From SAR324 cluster bacterium (lineage in GTDB: Bacteria; SAR324; NAC60-12): 64,000 nt of DNA. Both the position numbers and the translations under genes were made by a program. The notes under the pieces were generated by a model, which saw only the letters and a list, made by a program, of their open reading frames with translations, did not search any database and was not told the origin of the DNA. The stretch spans positions 157,208 to 221,207 of the forward strand of contig JADGAV010000005.1 in NCBI GenBank assembly GCA_015231825.1, read 5' to 3'. This document shows, piece after piece, positions 1 through 9,083 of the stretch (position 1 is its first letter; every line of letters starts with the position of its first letter).

Positions 1-949
1 ATGTTAATTCTTTCCAGCGATGATAGATTTCGGGATTGACGGACTCTCCTGCAGAGACGGTAAGACGAAGTTTTGAAACATCTCTTTTAGAAAAATCTAG
101 TGAAATCAGTTGCCTTAATTCAGTTGCCGCTGTGCAAAATACAGTGACTTCGTACTTTTCTATCAGGTCCAATCGTTTTTCGGGGTCAAATGGACCCTCA
201 TAAAACAAGACAGCGCTTCCCTGACTCCAGGGACCAAATAGAATTGAGGTTCCAGCTTTGGACCAACCGGTATCAGAAGTACAAAACATGAGATCATCGG
301 GTTCCAAAGACAACCAATATTTTGCAGACACTCGCCAGGAATAAAGAGCACGGGAGGAATGGGTCACTCCTTTCGGATGTCCAGTCGAGCCTGAAGTGTA
401 ATAGATAATTGTCGGGTCTTCAGCCGCAACTTGGACGGTTTGGTAGTTTTCGTTGGTGCTTTCAATTGCAAGATCAAAATCGATCCATGACCCAACATTC
501 CCGCCAACCGAAAGCTGGCAGTTTAGATATTCCACACTCTCAAATTTTTCAAGATTATCGACAGTTGTTACTACCCCAGTCACCCCGGCATTTGCAATCC
601 GAAATGCGAGATCCTTTTTGGTTAACATCGGCACGCAAGGCACCGAAACTGCCCCAATTTTTGCAAGAGCCACCATTGTAATCTGCCAGGCGGGTATTCT
701 GGGCAGCATCACGATCACCCGATCCCCGCGACCAATACCTTGATTCTGAAAAACATTTGCCAAACGGTTCGATAGTTGGCTGATCGCTTTAAATGTAAAA
801 CGTTCTTCTGCACCATGCTCGTTGCACCAAATCAAAGCCAAGCGCTCAGGATCCGTTGCCCATTGATCAACGACATCGGTTCCAAAATTAAATTCTTTGG
901 GTATTTCCCATAGAAAATCAGAGTGTGCAGTGAGATAGGGGTCTTTCAT
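1..949 (-). CDS. Acyl-CoA synthetase (AMP-forming, medium-chain/acetyl-CoA synthetase-like), 3' part beyond window
   Basis: The minus strand is open from an ATG at 949 to the window edge, about 316 codons. It encodes the N-terminal half of an ANL-superfamily acyl-adenylate-forming ligase, which makes acyl-CoA from a carboxylic acid, ATP and CoA. The AMP-binding P-loop YYTSGSTGHPKG lies at about residues 183-194. The N-terminal FNFGTDVVDQW and the later CTSDTGW resemble medium-chain acyl-CoA synthetases (ACSM type). An in-frame TAA sits eight codons upstream of the ATG, which supports this start, although no Shine-Dalgarno precedes it on this strand. The C-terminal lid domain is outside the window. 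The exact acyl substrate cannot be told. Confidence 0.9.
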   Translation of the reverse strand, partial: MKDPYLTAHSDFLWEIPKEFNFGTDVVDQWATDPERLALIWCNEHGAEERFTFKAISQLSNRLANVFQNQGIGRGDRVIVMLPRIPAWQITMVALAKIGAVSVPCVPMLTKKDLAFRIANAGVTGVVTTVDNLEKFESVEYLNCQLSVGGNVGSWIDFDLAIESTNENYQTVQVAAEDPTIIYYTSGSTGHPKGVTHSSRALYSWRVSAKYWLSLEPDDLMFCTSDTGWSKAGTSILFGPWSQGSAVLFYEGPFDPEKRLDLIEKYEVTVFCTAATELRQLISLDFSKRDVSKLRLTVSAGESVNPEIYHRWKELT

Positions 950-1285
950 TTTAAAGGAGGCAATGGTCAGTTAAATATTCTCACCCAAAAGGAACTGAGT
1001 TTTGGAAGAAAAGGAGAAATGTCGCCAAATACTGAGGCAGAGAGTCGACCTTCAGAGAAGTTCCAAACAAATAAAACTATTTCCAGGCAATGTCAAGGTG
1101 ACCCAAGAACGTAACGGTCAGCATGGGTCAGGCAAGTTCAATATCAGGAAAATGCTCTTTAAAGCAATGTTCGTTTCCTGAAAGTTCTGTTTGAGCTTTT
1201 CTCTTCCATACGATATTCTTTCCTCCGGTTTCAAAAGTTTTTTTTAAAGCCTTCCTTTTTCCGCCAAAATAAATCCCAATGACCC
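950..1285. other. Intergenic region between divergent genes
   Basis: This 336-bp spacer separates the divergent acyl-CoA synthetase and thioesterase genes and must hold both promoters. I see no convincing ORF, RNA gene or strong inverted repeat. An AAAGGAGG string at about 953-960 lies on the plus strand but opens only a three-codon frame, so it is probably fortuitous. Confidence 0.5.
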
Positions 1286-1732
1286 ATGAATGAAACAAGT
1301 AGGAAAAATCCGTCAGCATGGACCCTCGAGGAATGGAACCGTATCGGGAAGAACAAGCTGCCCGGCCTGGTCGGAATGGAGATTGTCTCGGTCAGCCTTG
1401 AACTCCTAAAAAGCCGTTTATCGATTCGTCAAGTTTTAATGGCCCCTAACGGCTTTCTGCACGGTGCCTCCGTGGTTGCACTGGCTGATACAAGCTGCGG
1501 TTATGGCACCCTCATCAATCTTCCGGACAAGGCATCTGGATTCACAACAATCGAACTGAAAACGAATTTTCTGGGAACAGCGAAAAACGGAGTAATCTTG
1601 TGTGAGGCGACTCCTTTACATCGGGGACGGTCGACCCAAATTTGGGATGCTGAAGTCACAGAGCAATCTTCCGGAAAGGTCCTGGCTCATTTCCGTTGCA
1701 CCCAGATGATATTGTGGCCCAAGGGGGAATAG
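1286..1732 (+). CDS. PaaI-family hotdog acyl-CoA thioesterase
   Basis: A 148-residue single hotdog-fold protein. The segment NGFLHGASVVALADT (residues 55-69) matches the PaaI/YbdB motif (N-G-x-x-H-G-x-x-x-x-L-A-D), in which the Asp or Glu after the central helix is catalytic and the His-Gly is in the active site. Members hydrolyse aryl- or acyl-CoA thioesters in the cytoplasm. The divergent acyl-CoA synthetase is a plausible functional neighbour (activation versus release of the same acids), but that is inference. Length is normal for the family. No clear RBS precedes the ATG at 1286. Confidence 0.82.
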   Translation: MNETSRKNPSAWTLEEWNRIGKNKLPGLVGMEIVSVSLELLKSRLSIRQVLMAPNGFLHGASVVALADTSCGYGTLINLPDKASGFTTIELKTNFLGTAKNGVILCEATPLHRGRSTQIWDAEVTEQSSGKVLAHFRCTQMILWPKGE

Positions 1733-1804
1733 GGTGTCTTTGTCTTTCAAAGAACCCTTCCAGAACACGCTCAATAAATGAACCTTATAGAATTGTAGAA
1801 AATA

Positions 1805-3448
1805 ATGAAAAGAACCGAATGGTTTTCTGACATAAGCGGCACCAATCCTGTTTTTAGTGCGCTCGATACTTTGACATTTGACAATCGATTTGTGAATGAA
1901 CTTGCAGCCGATCCGGTGAAGGAGAATTATCTGCGTCAAGTAGAACATTCTTTCTATTCGCGTGTCAGCGCAACTCCCGTGGAAAACCCCGAACTGGTTG
2001 CATATTCCCGGGAAGTTGCTTCGTTGTTGAATCTGGAGGAGGATCTCATCAAGTCCAGTGAATTTACCCAGGTCTTTTCAGGAAATCGGCTGGTGCAGGG
2101 AATGGATCCATACGCTATGTGCTATGGAGGACATCAATTTGGAAACTGGGCCGGGCAGCTCGGCGACGGACGCGCGATCAATCTGGGAGAACTCCTCAAT
2201 GCCAATCAGGAACGATGGACGATTCAGCTGAAGGGTGCAGGTCCCACACCCTATTCGAGAGGAGCAGACGGGTTGGCCGTTTTGCGATCTTCTGTACGCG
2301 AATTTTTGTGCAGTGAGGCGATGCATCATTTGGGAGTTCCGACCACGCGGGCTCTCAGTCTGCTCACGACCGGAGAAAAAGTGATGCGGGATATGTTTTA
2401 CAATGGCAATCCCCAGTTGGAACCGGGTGCGGTTGTCTGCCGGGTGGCACCCTCTTTTCTCCGATTCGGAAGTTTCCAGATATTGAGTTTCCGAAGAGAA
2501 TATGAAGAGTTGAAACAACTGGTCGATTTCACCATAAAGAATGACTTCCCGGATTTGGAAGAAACATCAGGAGAATCGCTCTATCTCAAATGGTTCAAGC
2601 AAATCTGTGAAAAAACTGCGGAAATGATTGTCCACTGGATGCGCGTCGGCTTTGTTCACGGTGTAATGAATACCGACAATATGTCGATTTTGGGACTTAC
2701 CATTGATTACGGCCCCTATGGTTGGCTTGAGGGGTATGATCCCGAATGGACCCCCAATACAACCGATGCAGCAGGACGTCGCTACTGTTTTGGCAATCAG
2801 CCTGAAATTGCTATCTGGAATTTGTATCAACTGGCAAATTCACTGGTTCCGCTGTTCGGAGAAACGGCTCCCCTGGAAGAGGTTTTAAAAAATTCTTCAG
2901 AATATTACCTCAGGAAGAGCCAGGCAATGCATGCTCGAAAATTAGGCATACAGGAATTTGAAAATTCTGCAGATTCAGAATTAATGAAAGAACTGGAATC
3001 CATTTTGGTGATGGTTGAAACAGATATGACCCTTTTTTACCGTGCCCTGGCATTGGTAGACAGCACTCAGGTTTCAGACAGGCGCGAGCAGGAATTGGAT
3101 CTTTTCATGAACTCCTATTATCAACCGGAGCAATTGAGCACGGAATATAAAAATCGATTTTCTCAATGGTTGAATCAATATAGAAAAAGACTTGGGCAGG
3201 ATGGAACGCCCAACGAAATCCGCAGAGCCAATATGAACTCCGTCAATCCCGTTTATGTTTTGAGAAATTTTCTTGCCCAATTGGCCATCGACAAATCAGA
3301 AGACGGAGATCATACTTTGATTGAAGAATTGCTGGATGTCCTGCGAAATCCATATCAGGAACAGGAAGGGAAAGAAAAATACGCGGAAAAACGCCCAGAA
3401 TGGGCGAGGAATCGAGCAGGCTGTTCCATGCTTTCCTGCAGTTCTTAG
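1805..3448 (+). CDS. selO: Protein adenylyltransferase SelO (YdiU/UPF0061 family)
   Basis: A 547-residue pseudokinase-fold protein of the SelO/YdiU family, which transfers AMP from ATP to protein Ser/Thr/Tyr residues and is linked to oxidative-stress redox control. Visible hallmarks are CYGGHQFGNWAGQLGDGRA near residues 106-124, the LKGAGPTPYSRGADG loop, and NTDNMSILGLTIDYGP, where D291 and N292 would be the catalytic/metal pair and D301 the second metal-binding Asp. The C-terminus is CSMLSCSS. The Cys third from the end occupies the position that is selenocysteine in animal SelO and Cys in bacteria such as E. coli YdiU. The protein is longer than E. coli YdiU (478 aa). The alkB-like gene starts 10 bp downstream, so they are probably co-transcribed. 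Confidence 0.93.
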   Translation: MKRTEWFSDISGTNPVFSALDTLTFDNRFVNELAADPVKENYLRQVEHSFYSRVSATPVENPELVAYSREVASLLNLEEDLIKSSEFTQVFSGNRLVQGMDPYAMCYGGHQFGNWAGQLGDGRAINLGELLNANQERWTIQLKGAGPTPYSRGADGLAVLRSSVREFLCSEAMHHLGVPTTRALSLLTTGEKVMRDMFYNGNPQLEPGAVVCRVAPSFLRFGSFQILSFRREYEELKQLVDFTIKNDFPDLEETSGESLYLKWFKQICEKTAEMIVHWMRVGFVHGVMNTDNMSILGLTIDYGPYGWLEGYDPEWTPNTTDAAGRRYCFGNQPEIAIWNLYQLANSLVPLFGETAPLEEVLKNSSEYYLRKSQAMHARKLGIQEFENSADSELMKELESILVMVETDMTLFYRALALVDSTQVSDRREQELDLFMNSYYQPEQLSTEYKNRFSQWLNQYRKRLGQDGTPNEIRRANMNSVNPVYVLRNFLAQLAIDKSEDGDHTLIEELLDVLRNPYQEQEGKEKYAEKRPEWARNRAGCSMLSCSS

Positions 3449-3457
3449 GGTTATAAA

Positions 3458-4051
3458 ATGCTTCCCCTGATCACAGAATTCGATCTTCCGGATGCAGAGC
3501 TTGTCCTGTATGACAGTTTTTTCACTCAACAGGAAAGTGATGCCCTCTATCGGAACTTGAAAGAAAAAATAGAGTGGCAGCAGGACCAAATCAAGATTTA
3601 TGGAAAGCAGCATCGCGTTCCCCGTTTGGCAGCCTGGTGCGACTTGAAGCATCGGCCCTTTGCTTATTCCGGTATTTCAATGCGTTCCCATTCCTGGATT
3701 TCTGAGCTTTCTTTTATAAAAGAGAAGGTAGAAGCGGAGGTTGACTATCAATTTACCAGCGTGCTGCTCAACTTCTACCGTGATGGAAAAGACAGTGTCG
3801 GCTGGCACAGTGATGACGAGAAAGAATTGGGAAAAAACCCGGTGCTCGCTTCCGTCAGTTTTGGCGAGACCCGGCCTTTTCAGTTGAGACATTCATGCCG
3901 TAAAGAATTAGACAAAGTTGACATTCCTTTATCCCACGGTTCATTCCTGTTGATGAAAGGAACAACACAGCATTTTTGGAAACACCAGATTCCAAAAACC
4001 TCCAGGAGCATCGCACCGCGGATCAATTTGACTTTCAGAATTTTGAAGTGA
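3458..4051 (+). CDS. AlkB-family Fe(II)/2-oxoglutarate dioxygenase (ALKBH2/3-like)
   Basis: A 197-residue dioxygenase. The iron triad is visible: H117 and D119 in GWHSDDE, and H176 in WKHQIPK. R188 and R194 in PRINLTFR supply the 2-oxoglutarate salt bridge and the AlkB signature arginines. FQLRH (141-145) is the substrate-lid strand typical of ALKBH2/3-type proteins. The family repairs 1-methyladenine and 3-methylcytosine by oxidative demethylation, so it is likely cytoplasmic DNA or RNA repair. It follows selO by 10 bp, suggesting one stress-related operon. It ends convergently with the acyltransferase gene, with no clear terminator between them. Confidence 0.92.
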   Translation: MLPLITEFDLPDAELVLYDSFFTQQESDALYRNLKEKIEWQQDQIKIYGKQHRVPRLAAWCDLKHRPFAYSGISMRSHSWISELSFIKEKVEAEVDYQFTSVLLNFYRDGKDSVGWHSDDEKELGKNPVLASVSFGETRPFQLRHSCRKELDKVDIPLSHGSFLLMKGTTQHFWKHQIPKTSRSIAPRINLTFRILK

Positions 4052-4118
4052 AGGAATATTGTTTTTTTAAGCAACCCGCGTCTCATATCATCCTGGGCGG
4101 AGCAGTCGAGAACTTGCT

Positions 4119-5246
4119 TCAGACAGATTGCAGTTTCTTCAGCAATTTTCTGGAATATGAGACGATCAAATTACTCACCAGATACGTCAGGATAATCAAA
4201 GAGAGGTATTTCAGCACAGCAGGCAGATTGCTTCGAAGAAGTAAAGTGCCGAAAACCCCAATGACGATCACGTGGATGATATAGACTCCGTAAGAATTCC
4301 TGTTCAATTCACTCCAAATTTTTCCTTCTTTGTTGAAATACCGCCAAAATGTTTCGATCATAATATAGAGCAGACAAAGCAGTGAAAGATAAAAACTAAG
4401 CCACCAAATCAATCTATATTGCAGAGTTACTGAAAACCCTTCGGAATAGAAAAATGGATAAATCCGGGTAAAAATGTGAACCGTCACAGGAAACCAGGCC
4501 ATTGAACTAATGACGGAGTACTGCAATTTATTTCCAGGTTTTTTCAGGAAGACTTTTCGATCAAAACAGAACACGCCCAGCATGAATACCGAAAAATAGG
4601 CAAGCAGTCGCTCATTGTCAAAATCAATCAGCGGAGTGAGCGTCCAGCTGCGAAATCCCAGCATACTGCCGATGCTGATGCTGTAAATAAATCCGAGCAG
4701 GAAAGTTCCCCAGACCGCACTTTTAAACGAAACATGGGGTATACCGATTTTGGTTTTTGAAAACAGGAGAAAGAGCATCTCGAACAAAAACAGCACAGGC
4801 AGGAACCATAACCAGTTTTGACTGTTGGGATTGGTGATGTGAAAATAGGTCTGCCAATTTTCCTGAGGCAGATTGCGAGAGTAGAGGAAGATGACTTTGT
4901 AGGCCGGGATCAATGTTACGACTGCGAAGATCCAGGGAATCATCAAGCGCTTGAACTTCCCTTTAACAAATTCCCATTCTGTCTTATTTTTTAAAGATCC
5001 AGGGGTTAAGTAACCTGAAATAAAAAACAGAGTCGGCATCATGAAAATATCGAGCACGATTCCAATGATTCCGACCCAGGTGAGGGTCGCAGGATCGTCT
5101 ACAATCCAAAACCAGGCCCAGAGTCCTGCAGATTCGTAAACTCCTCCAACATGGTAAAGCACAACCAAGAGGATGGTCATCGTTCTCAGATTGTCCATCC
5201 ACTGAATTCGATGGACATCTGCTGCAGTATGTTGACGGTTTGTCAT
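4119..5246 (-). CDS. Acyltransferase 3 family membrane protein (OafA/OpgC-like)
   Basis: A 375-residue integral membrane protein with about ten hydrophobic segments. It opens with WMDNLRTMTILLVVLYHVGG, the N-terminal R/H-containing motif of acyltransferase-3 proteins (His32 being the likely catalytic residue), and contains WLWFLPVLFLFE, common in the OpgC/MdoC-like branch. The family moves acyl groups onto cell-surface or periplasmic glycans. It lies 53 bp downstream of a GST gene on the same strand; a shared transcript is possible, though a functional link is not obvious. The acyl acceptor is unknown. Confidence 0.85.
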   Translation of the reverse strand: MTNRQHTAADVHRIQWMDNLRTMTILLVVLYHVGGVYESAGLWAWFWIVDDPATLTWVGIIGIVLDIFMMPTLFFISGYLTPGSLKNKTEWEFVKGKFKRLMIPWIFAVVTLIPAYKVIFLYSRNLPQENWQTYFHITNPNSQNWLWFLPVLFLFEMLFLLFSKTKIGIPHVSFKSAVWGTFLLGFIYSISIGSMLGFRSWTLTPLIDFDNERLLAYFSVFMLGVFCFDRKVFLKKPGNKLQYSVISSMAWFPVTVHIFTRIYPFFYSEGFSVTLQYRLIWWLSFYLSLLCLLYIMIETFWRYFNKEGKIWSELNRNSYGVYIIHVIVIGVFGTLLLRSNLPAVLKYLSLIILTYLVSNLIVSYSRKLLKKLQSV

Positions 5247-5299
5247 CTTGCCGCCGCTCTGGAAAATTCAGTAAGTGGCCGTTCCCTGCGGAAGCCGGC

Positions 5300-5905
5300 C
5301 TAACTCTTCACCGGGGTGATCCCCTCCATATTGATATAGCCCGGGAGCATTTGAATCTGCCTCATCCATGTCTGAACATGGGGATAATCACTCAGGAAAA
5401 TCTCTCCCGCCGGAGCGAGAGCGACATAAGGGTAACATGCAATATCTGCAGCAGTGGGGTGCTGGAAACACAGCCAGTCCCGACCGGCCAGGTGCTCGTT
5501 CATTACCTGAAGTCCGGCGCGACCATGCTCCTGACATTGTGCAAGATTCCACGGGCGCTTGAAAAGCTTTACCGCTCGGGCCCGGGCCAATCCATACAGC
5601 AGTTCGTTTTCCGCGACTGCCATCCACTGCATCAGTTCTGCCATCGCTGCGGCTTCCGTCGGAAGCCATTGTTCTCCTCCATAGCGGCGTGCGAGATATA
5701 TGAGGATTGCCTGAGAGTCCCAAAGCAACAGCTCCTCATCTTCCAAAACAGGAATTTGACCACGAGGGTTGAGCTTCCTGAATTCGTCTGTCCGGGTACC
5801 TCCTGCCAAATTCACAGTGATTTTTTCATACTTTTCCCCAAGCAAAGAAAGCATCAAACGAATTTTGTAGCAATTTCCTGACAAAGGCGCATCGTAAAGT
5901 TTCAT
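5300..5905 (-). CDS. Glutathione S-transferase family protein
   Basis: A 201-residue cytosolic GST. The N-terminal thioredoxin-like domain (about 1-80) begins MKLYDAPLSGNCYKIRLML, in which Ser9 or Cys12 could activate the thiol. It contains the conserved cis-Pro region QIPVLED and the Glu/Asp-Ser glutathione-binding turn WDSQAI (about 62-67). The all-helical C-terminal domain has the N-capping-box-like TAADIACYPY. Substrate is unknown; roles range from detoxification to isomerisation. It starts 12 bp after the stop of the upstream lipoprotein gene, so the two are very likely co-transcribed. Confidence 0.88.
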   Translation of the reverse strand: MKLYDAPLSGNCYKIRLMLSLLGEKYEKITVNLAGGTRTDEFRKLNPRGQIPVLEDEELLLWDSQAILIYLARRYGGEQWLPTEAAAMAELMQWMAVAENELLYGLARARAVKLFKRPWNLAQCQEHGRAGLQVMNEHLAGRDWLCFQHPTAADIACYPYVALAPAGEIFLSDYPHVQTWMRQIQMLPGYINMEGITPVKS

Positions 5906-5917
5906 AGGGTCTTCTCT

Positions 5918-6637
5918 TCAGTTTTTTACAGTGCAGGTCGCCAAAACACAGTTGGTGATGACGTCATGAGTGCAGGTGCTGCAGGTAGTTCCCGAAAAAG
6001 TATAGACTTCCAAAACCCCGCTTTCTGCACTTTCATGCTCGAATTCAATATACGAGGTAATTTTGTATTGATATCGGTACCCGCGGAAAAGATTGAAATC
6101 GGTCCAGGTATTGACGGCGGCTCCTTTGAATTGCCGGATTAAAGTGAAGTATCCTGCCCCATCATTGCGGTATATTTTATAACCCAGGGAACCGGTCACC
6201 GAATCCCAGCTCAAACGAATTGTCGAAAAACCCGTCGCCTGTGCTCTGAAGTTTGCCGGAGTGTCCGGGCCTCTGGTATCAAGGTGAAAATCTTCACTTT
6301 CTGCAAAAATCTGCCCCAGTGAATTGAGCGCCCAGATCCTGAAAACATAATTTTCTTCAAATACAAAACTGGAATACGAATTAATATCAACCGTGTCCTG
6401 AATCAGAAAGCTGCTGTCGGACTCAAATTTTCTTAAAATTTTGTACTTTTTTGCCCCTTCCAGTTGGTCCCACGTGAGTAAAACCTGATCTTTGTCAGTC
6501 GTTTCAACTTTTAAATTTTCAATGCTTATCCGGTCTTCCTGGGGAATTTGATCGACCGTGTTGTCAGAATCTGAGGGTGCACAGGAGACCGTCATTGACA
6601 ATGCCACCAGCAATGCCCAGAAGTTCCAATGTTTCAT
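5918..6637 (-). CDS. Lipoprotein with two fibronectin type III domains and a Cys-rich tail
   Basis: A 239-residue exported protein. The N-terminus has a charged start, a hydrophobic stretch and the lipobox MTVSC, so Cys19 is the likely lipidated residue. Two FN3-like modules follow (about 42-120 and 128-215), recognisable by VLLTWDQLEGAKKYKILR and by IRLSWDSVTGSLGYKIYR. The last 25 residues carry five cysteines (GTTCSTCTHDVITNC and the following residues), probably disulphide-bonded. FN3 domains usually mediate binding, so an outer-membrane or periplasmic adhesion or scaffold role is plausible but unproven. I do not recognise a named family. Confidence 0.72.
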   Translation of the reverse strand: MKHWNFWALLVALSMTVSCAPSDSDNTVDQIPQEDRISIENLKVETTDKDQVLLTWDQLEGAKKYKILRKFESDSSFLIQDTVDINSYSSFVFEENYVFRIWALNSLGQIFAESEDFHLDTRGPDTPANFRAQATGFSTIRLSWDSVTGSLGYKIYRNDGAGYFTLIRQFKGAAVNTWTDFNLFRGYRYQYKITSYIEFEHESAESGVLEVYTFSGTTCSTCTHDVITNCVLATCTVKN

Positions 6638-6995
6638 TGTTCTCTCCTTTCAGAAAGATTGTGCCAAATCACATCTCATTCCAAACGGCAGTTTTCGGGG
6701 ATCGTACAGATTCAGCACCGAACTGTTGCCGACCCTGCTGCTTTCTGGTAGTGAAATAGACTCACCTTTGCTTTTAAATTTTCAATTGAACCATGCTGTT
6801 CAGCTTACCCCGTTATCAGCAAATTTCAAGAATTAACAAGGCCAATTCAGCAGCAATTATTTCGTAGAATCAAAAAGCGAAGGAAAAAAGGGGAGTCCCC
6901 AGTGCCATCTTCTTTGTGAAGTGCCGTTATAAATGAACTGCAAAGCATCTGAGGAACAAAGTGAAAAAAAAAGGGGAGAGGAGCAGGAAGCTGAT
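6638..6995. other. Intergenic region
   Basis: About 360 bp upstream of the minus-strand lipoprotein gene. It should contain that gene's promoter. Apart from purine-rich runs near 6880-6990, I see no convincing gene, hairpin or repeat. Confidence 0.4.
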
Positions 6996-7247
6996 TTAAA
7001 TTCCGGCAAGACTGACAATGATTTGTGCCAATTCATAACAAAACAGGGAAAAGGAAATAATCACCATCGTTCCGCCAATGAAAAGATGACCCTCACCGTT
7101 GATTGGATCAAAGTACAAAGTAATATTTGAATAGTGATCCGATGATCCCACTTGTTCAGATTTTTCGGATTTTCGCTTGTGCCAGAGAAACATCAGTGTC
7201 CCGATTCCCAACGTGGACAATAGCCACATCCCCATTCTAAATTCCAT
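6996..7247 (-). CDS. Small membrane protein of unknown function
   Basis: An 83-residue ORF from the ATG at 7247, preceded by AGAAGG seven bases upstream. This start is better supported than an upstream in-frame ATG at 7295. The product has a hydrophobic segment near the N-terminus (WLLSTLGIGTLMFLWHK), a polar middle (about 25-55) and a second hydrophobic segment (GTMVIISFSLFCYELAQIIV), so it is probably a two-span inner-membrane protein. I recognise no family. It is isolated, with non-coding DNA on both sides, and could be spurious. Confidence 0.5.
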   Translation of the reverse strand: MEFRMGMWLLSTLGIGTLMFLWHKRKSEKSEQVGSSDHYSNITLYFDPINGEGHLFIGGTMVIISFSLFCYELAQIIVSLAGI

Positions 7248-7647
7248 AAATTTGCCTTCTATTTTTGTTGATTGATACAAGGTGCCTCCGAACAATTTTC
7301 CATGAACACTTGCACCTTTGAATGGTTTCTGGTTAGACCCAATTCAATTTTCGGGCAAATCTTTGTTAAAGCATTAAATTTTTAATAAAAAATACGAGTT
7401 CCTTTGATTTTCTCTTATGCCGGTCCATTTTTCAGAAGGGTACATTTTGAAGGATTTCCTGCCTATGAATTTCTTTCTGCGGGAGCAAAGTCAGCTGAAA
7501 AACGGGGCTGATTGACCGATGAACAAAGAATTTCTTCTTTTTGAGAAAACGATCATTTTATCGATAGCAGCAGCGTAAGAAAGCTTTTGGGAGGGCGTGG
7601 AATTGAAGCAGACAAAAATGAGGAAAAGAAAAATTACACATCCGCTT
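7248..7647. other. Intergenic region downstream of the UbiX-like gene
   Basis: About 400 bp with no well-supported gene. A 65-codon minus-strand frame (7491-7688) has a signal-peptide-like stretch but overlaps the ubiX 3' end and lacks support. The DNA is AT-rich around 7360-7400. Confidence 0.4.
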
Positions 7648-8226
7648 TTATTGAGAGGATGCCAGCGGATCTTTCCATCGCGCCACAAGATTGTGTTCGA
7701 TGTGAATCAAGTCCAGGATGCGGCCAACCGTATGGTCGACGATATCATCAATTGACTGGGGACGATGATAAAATGCCGGCACCGGTGGTGCCACAATTGC
7801 TCCCATTTGCGTGACGAGCAGCATGTTCTGCAGGTGTCCATAGTGGAGAGGAGTTTCCCGAACCATCAGGATCAAACGACGTCTTTCTTTGAGGATGACA
7901 TCCGCGGCTCTGGCGATGAGTTTGTCGGAATGGCCGTGAGCAATCGCGGACAGGGTGCGCATCGAACACGGAGCGATGATCATGGCCTCGGTTTGAAAAG
8001 AACCGCTGGAAACCGAGGCTGCAATGTCTTCATTAGAATGAACTTGATCGGCAAGACCTTTTATCGCTTGAAGGTTCATATCCGTTTCGTAAGCTAATGT
8101 CTGCACGGCTGGTTTTGAAAGGATCAGATGCGTTTCGACCGCAGGATTTTTTTTTAGCAGCTCCAAAATCCTGATTCCATAAAGAATTCCAGTGGCACCT
8201 GTGATTCCAATGATGATTCGTTTCAT
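7648..8226 (-). CDS. ubiX: Flavin prenyltransferase UbiX/PadL-like
   Basis: A 193-residue flavoprotein from the ATG at 8226 (MKRIIIGITGATG); an upstream ATG at 8265 would add 13 unconserved residues. UbiX-type enzymes join dimethylallyl phosphate to FMN, giving the prenylated FMN used by UbiD-type (de)carboxylases. Signatures are the N-terminal GITGATGILYG, IIAPCSMRTLSAIAHG (about 93-108), RRRLILMVRETPLH (about 124-137) and the C-terminal MGAIVAPPVPAFYH. No UbiD-type gene is present in the window, so its partner decarboxylase must be elsewhere. Confidence 0.93.
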   Translation of the reverse strand: MKRIIIGITGATGILYGIRILELLKKNPAVETHLILSKPAVQTLAYETDMNLQAIKGLADQVHSNEDIAASVSSGSFQTEAMIIAPCSMRTLSAIAHGHSDKLIARAADVILKERRRLILMVRETPLHYGHLQNMLLVTQMGAIVAPPVPAFYHRPQSIDDIVDHTVGRILDLIHIEHNLVARWKDPLASSQ

Positions 8227-8449
8227 GAATTTACCGTTTGCAGAACTGTGAAAAGATTCTATCAAAAGAATCCAATGGCCTTCTGGAAAAGAACATTTTT
8301 AATTTTCGGACTTTTGTATGACAAAAACCCTTTTTATATCCGGTTCCTCCAGGGAAGACTCTATAAATCAGCAAATCGTGACCATTGTCAAGGATTAGAT
8401 CAAAGGATCAAAAGGAATCGCTGTTTCTCTAACAATTCTTAAATTTTGA

Positions 8450-8911
8450 ATGCCAATGAAAAGCTTAATCCAAAACCAGGTTTTGACTTATCTGCGGGAG
8501 CACAATGTCATGACTTTGGCAACCATGAGCCCTGAAGGTCCCTGGGCTGCATCAGTTTTTTACGTCAATGATGAATTCAACCTCTATTTTTTATCAGCTC
8601 CTGCCACACGGCACAGTACCAATTTGAAATTGAATTCCAAAGTTTCAGTGACAATTCAGGAAGATTACAGGGAATGGTCTGAGATAAAAGGGATTCAATT
8701 GGCAGGAAACGCCTATCAGCTTGAGAAAGGAGAAGTGAACAAGGTCATAGTGCGGTACAATGAGAAATTTCCAATAATCGGCAAACAGGCCCCCAGGGAA
8801 ATAGTGACCGCTCTCAGCAAAGTTGCATGGTATCGAGTCGATCCGGAACGCCTGTATTTTATTGACAACGCCTTGGGGCTCGGTCACCGAGAAGAAATAT
8901 TCCTCAACTGA
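8450..8911 (+). CDS. Pyridoxamine 5'-phosphate oxidase-like (FMN split-barrel) protein
   Basis: A 153-residue small protein of the PPOX/FMN-binding split-barrel superfamily. The N-terminus runs helix then beta-strand LREHNVMTLATMSPEGPWAA, typical of the fold, followed by LYFLSAPATRHSTNLKLNSKVSVTI, the FMN-phosphate-binding strand pair. Members bind FMN, F420 or haem; this one lacks features that fix the ligand. A second in-frame ATG two codons later (8456) is an equally possible start. It is a single-gene unit facing away from ubiX. Confidence 0.75.
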   Translation: MPMKSLIQNQVLTYLREHNVMTLATMSPEGPWAASVFYVNDEFNLYFLSAPATRHSTNLKLNSKVSVTIQEDYREWSEIKGIQLAGNAYQLEKGEVNKVIVRYNEKFPIIGKQAPREIVTALSKVAWYRVDPERLYFIDNALGLGHREEIFLN

Positions 8912-9083
8912 ATGGCCAGGCTGGCTCGAAGATTCAATGATGGCTCAAATCGATCCTGTCATCGCAGGACATATTCCAAAACAGGAGAGGGTTCAAAGCG
9001 TCATTTTCCGACCACCCCTTCCAAATCTCCCATTCAAGTAAAAAAGTGCTTTGAGAAGCATCAGTCCTGAAATGGGAAATAGG

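Noticed and set aside
951..975. Plus-strand AAAGGAGG followed by ATG
   Set aside because: The frame is only three codons before a TAA and the spacing is too short; it lies at the start of a minus-strand gene.
7491..7688. Minus-strand 65-codon frame with a hydrophobic segment
   Set aside because: Overlaps the ubiX 3' end, has no clear RBS or homology; the hydrophobic stretch is probably chance in AT-rich DNA.
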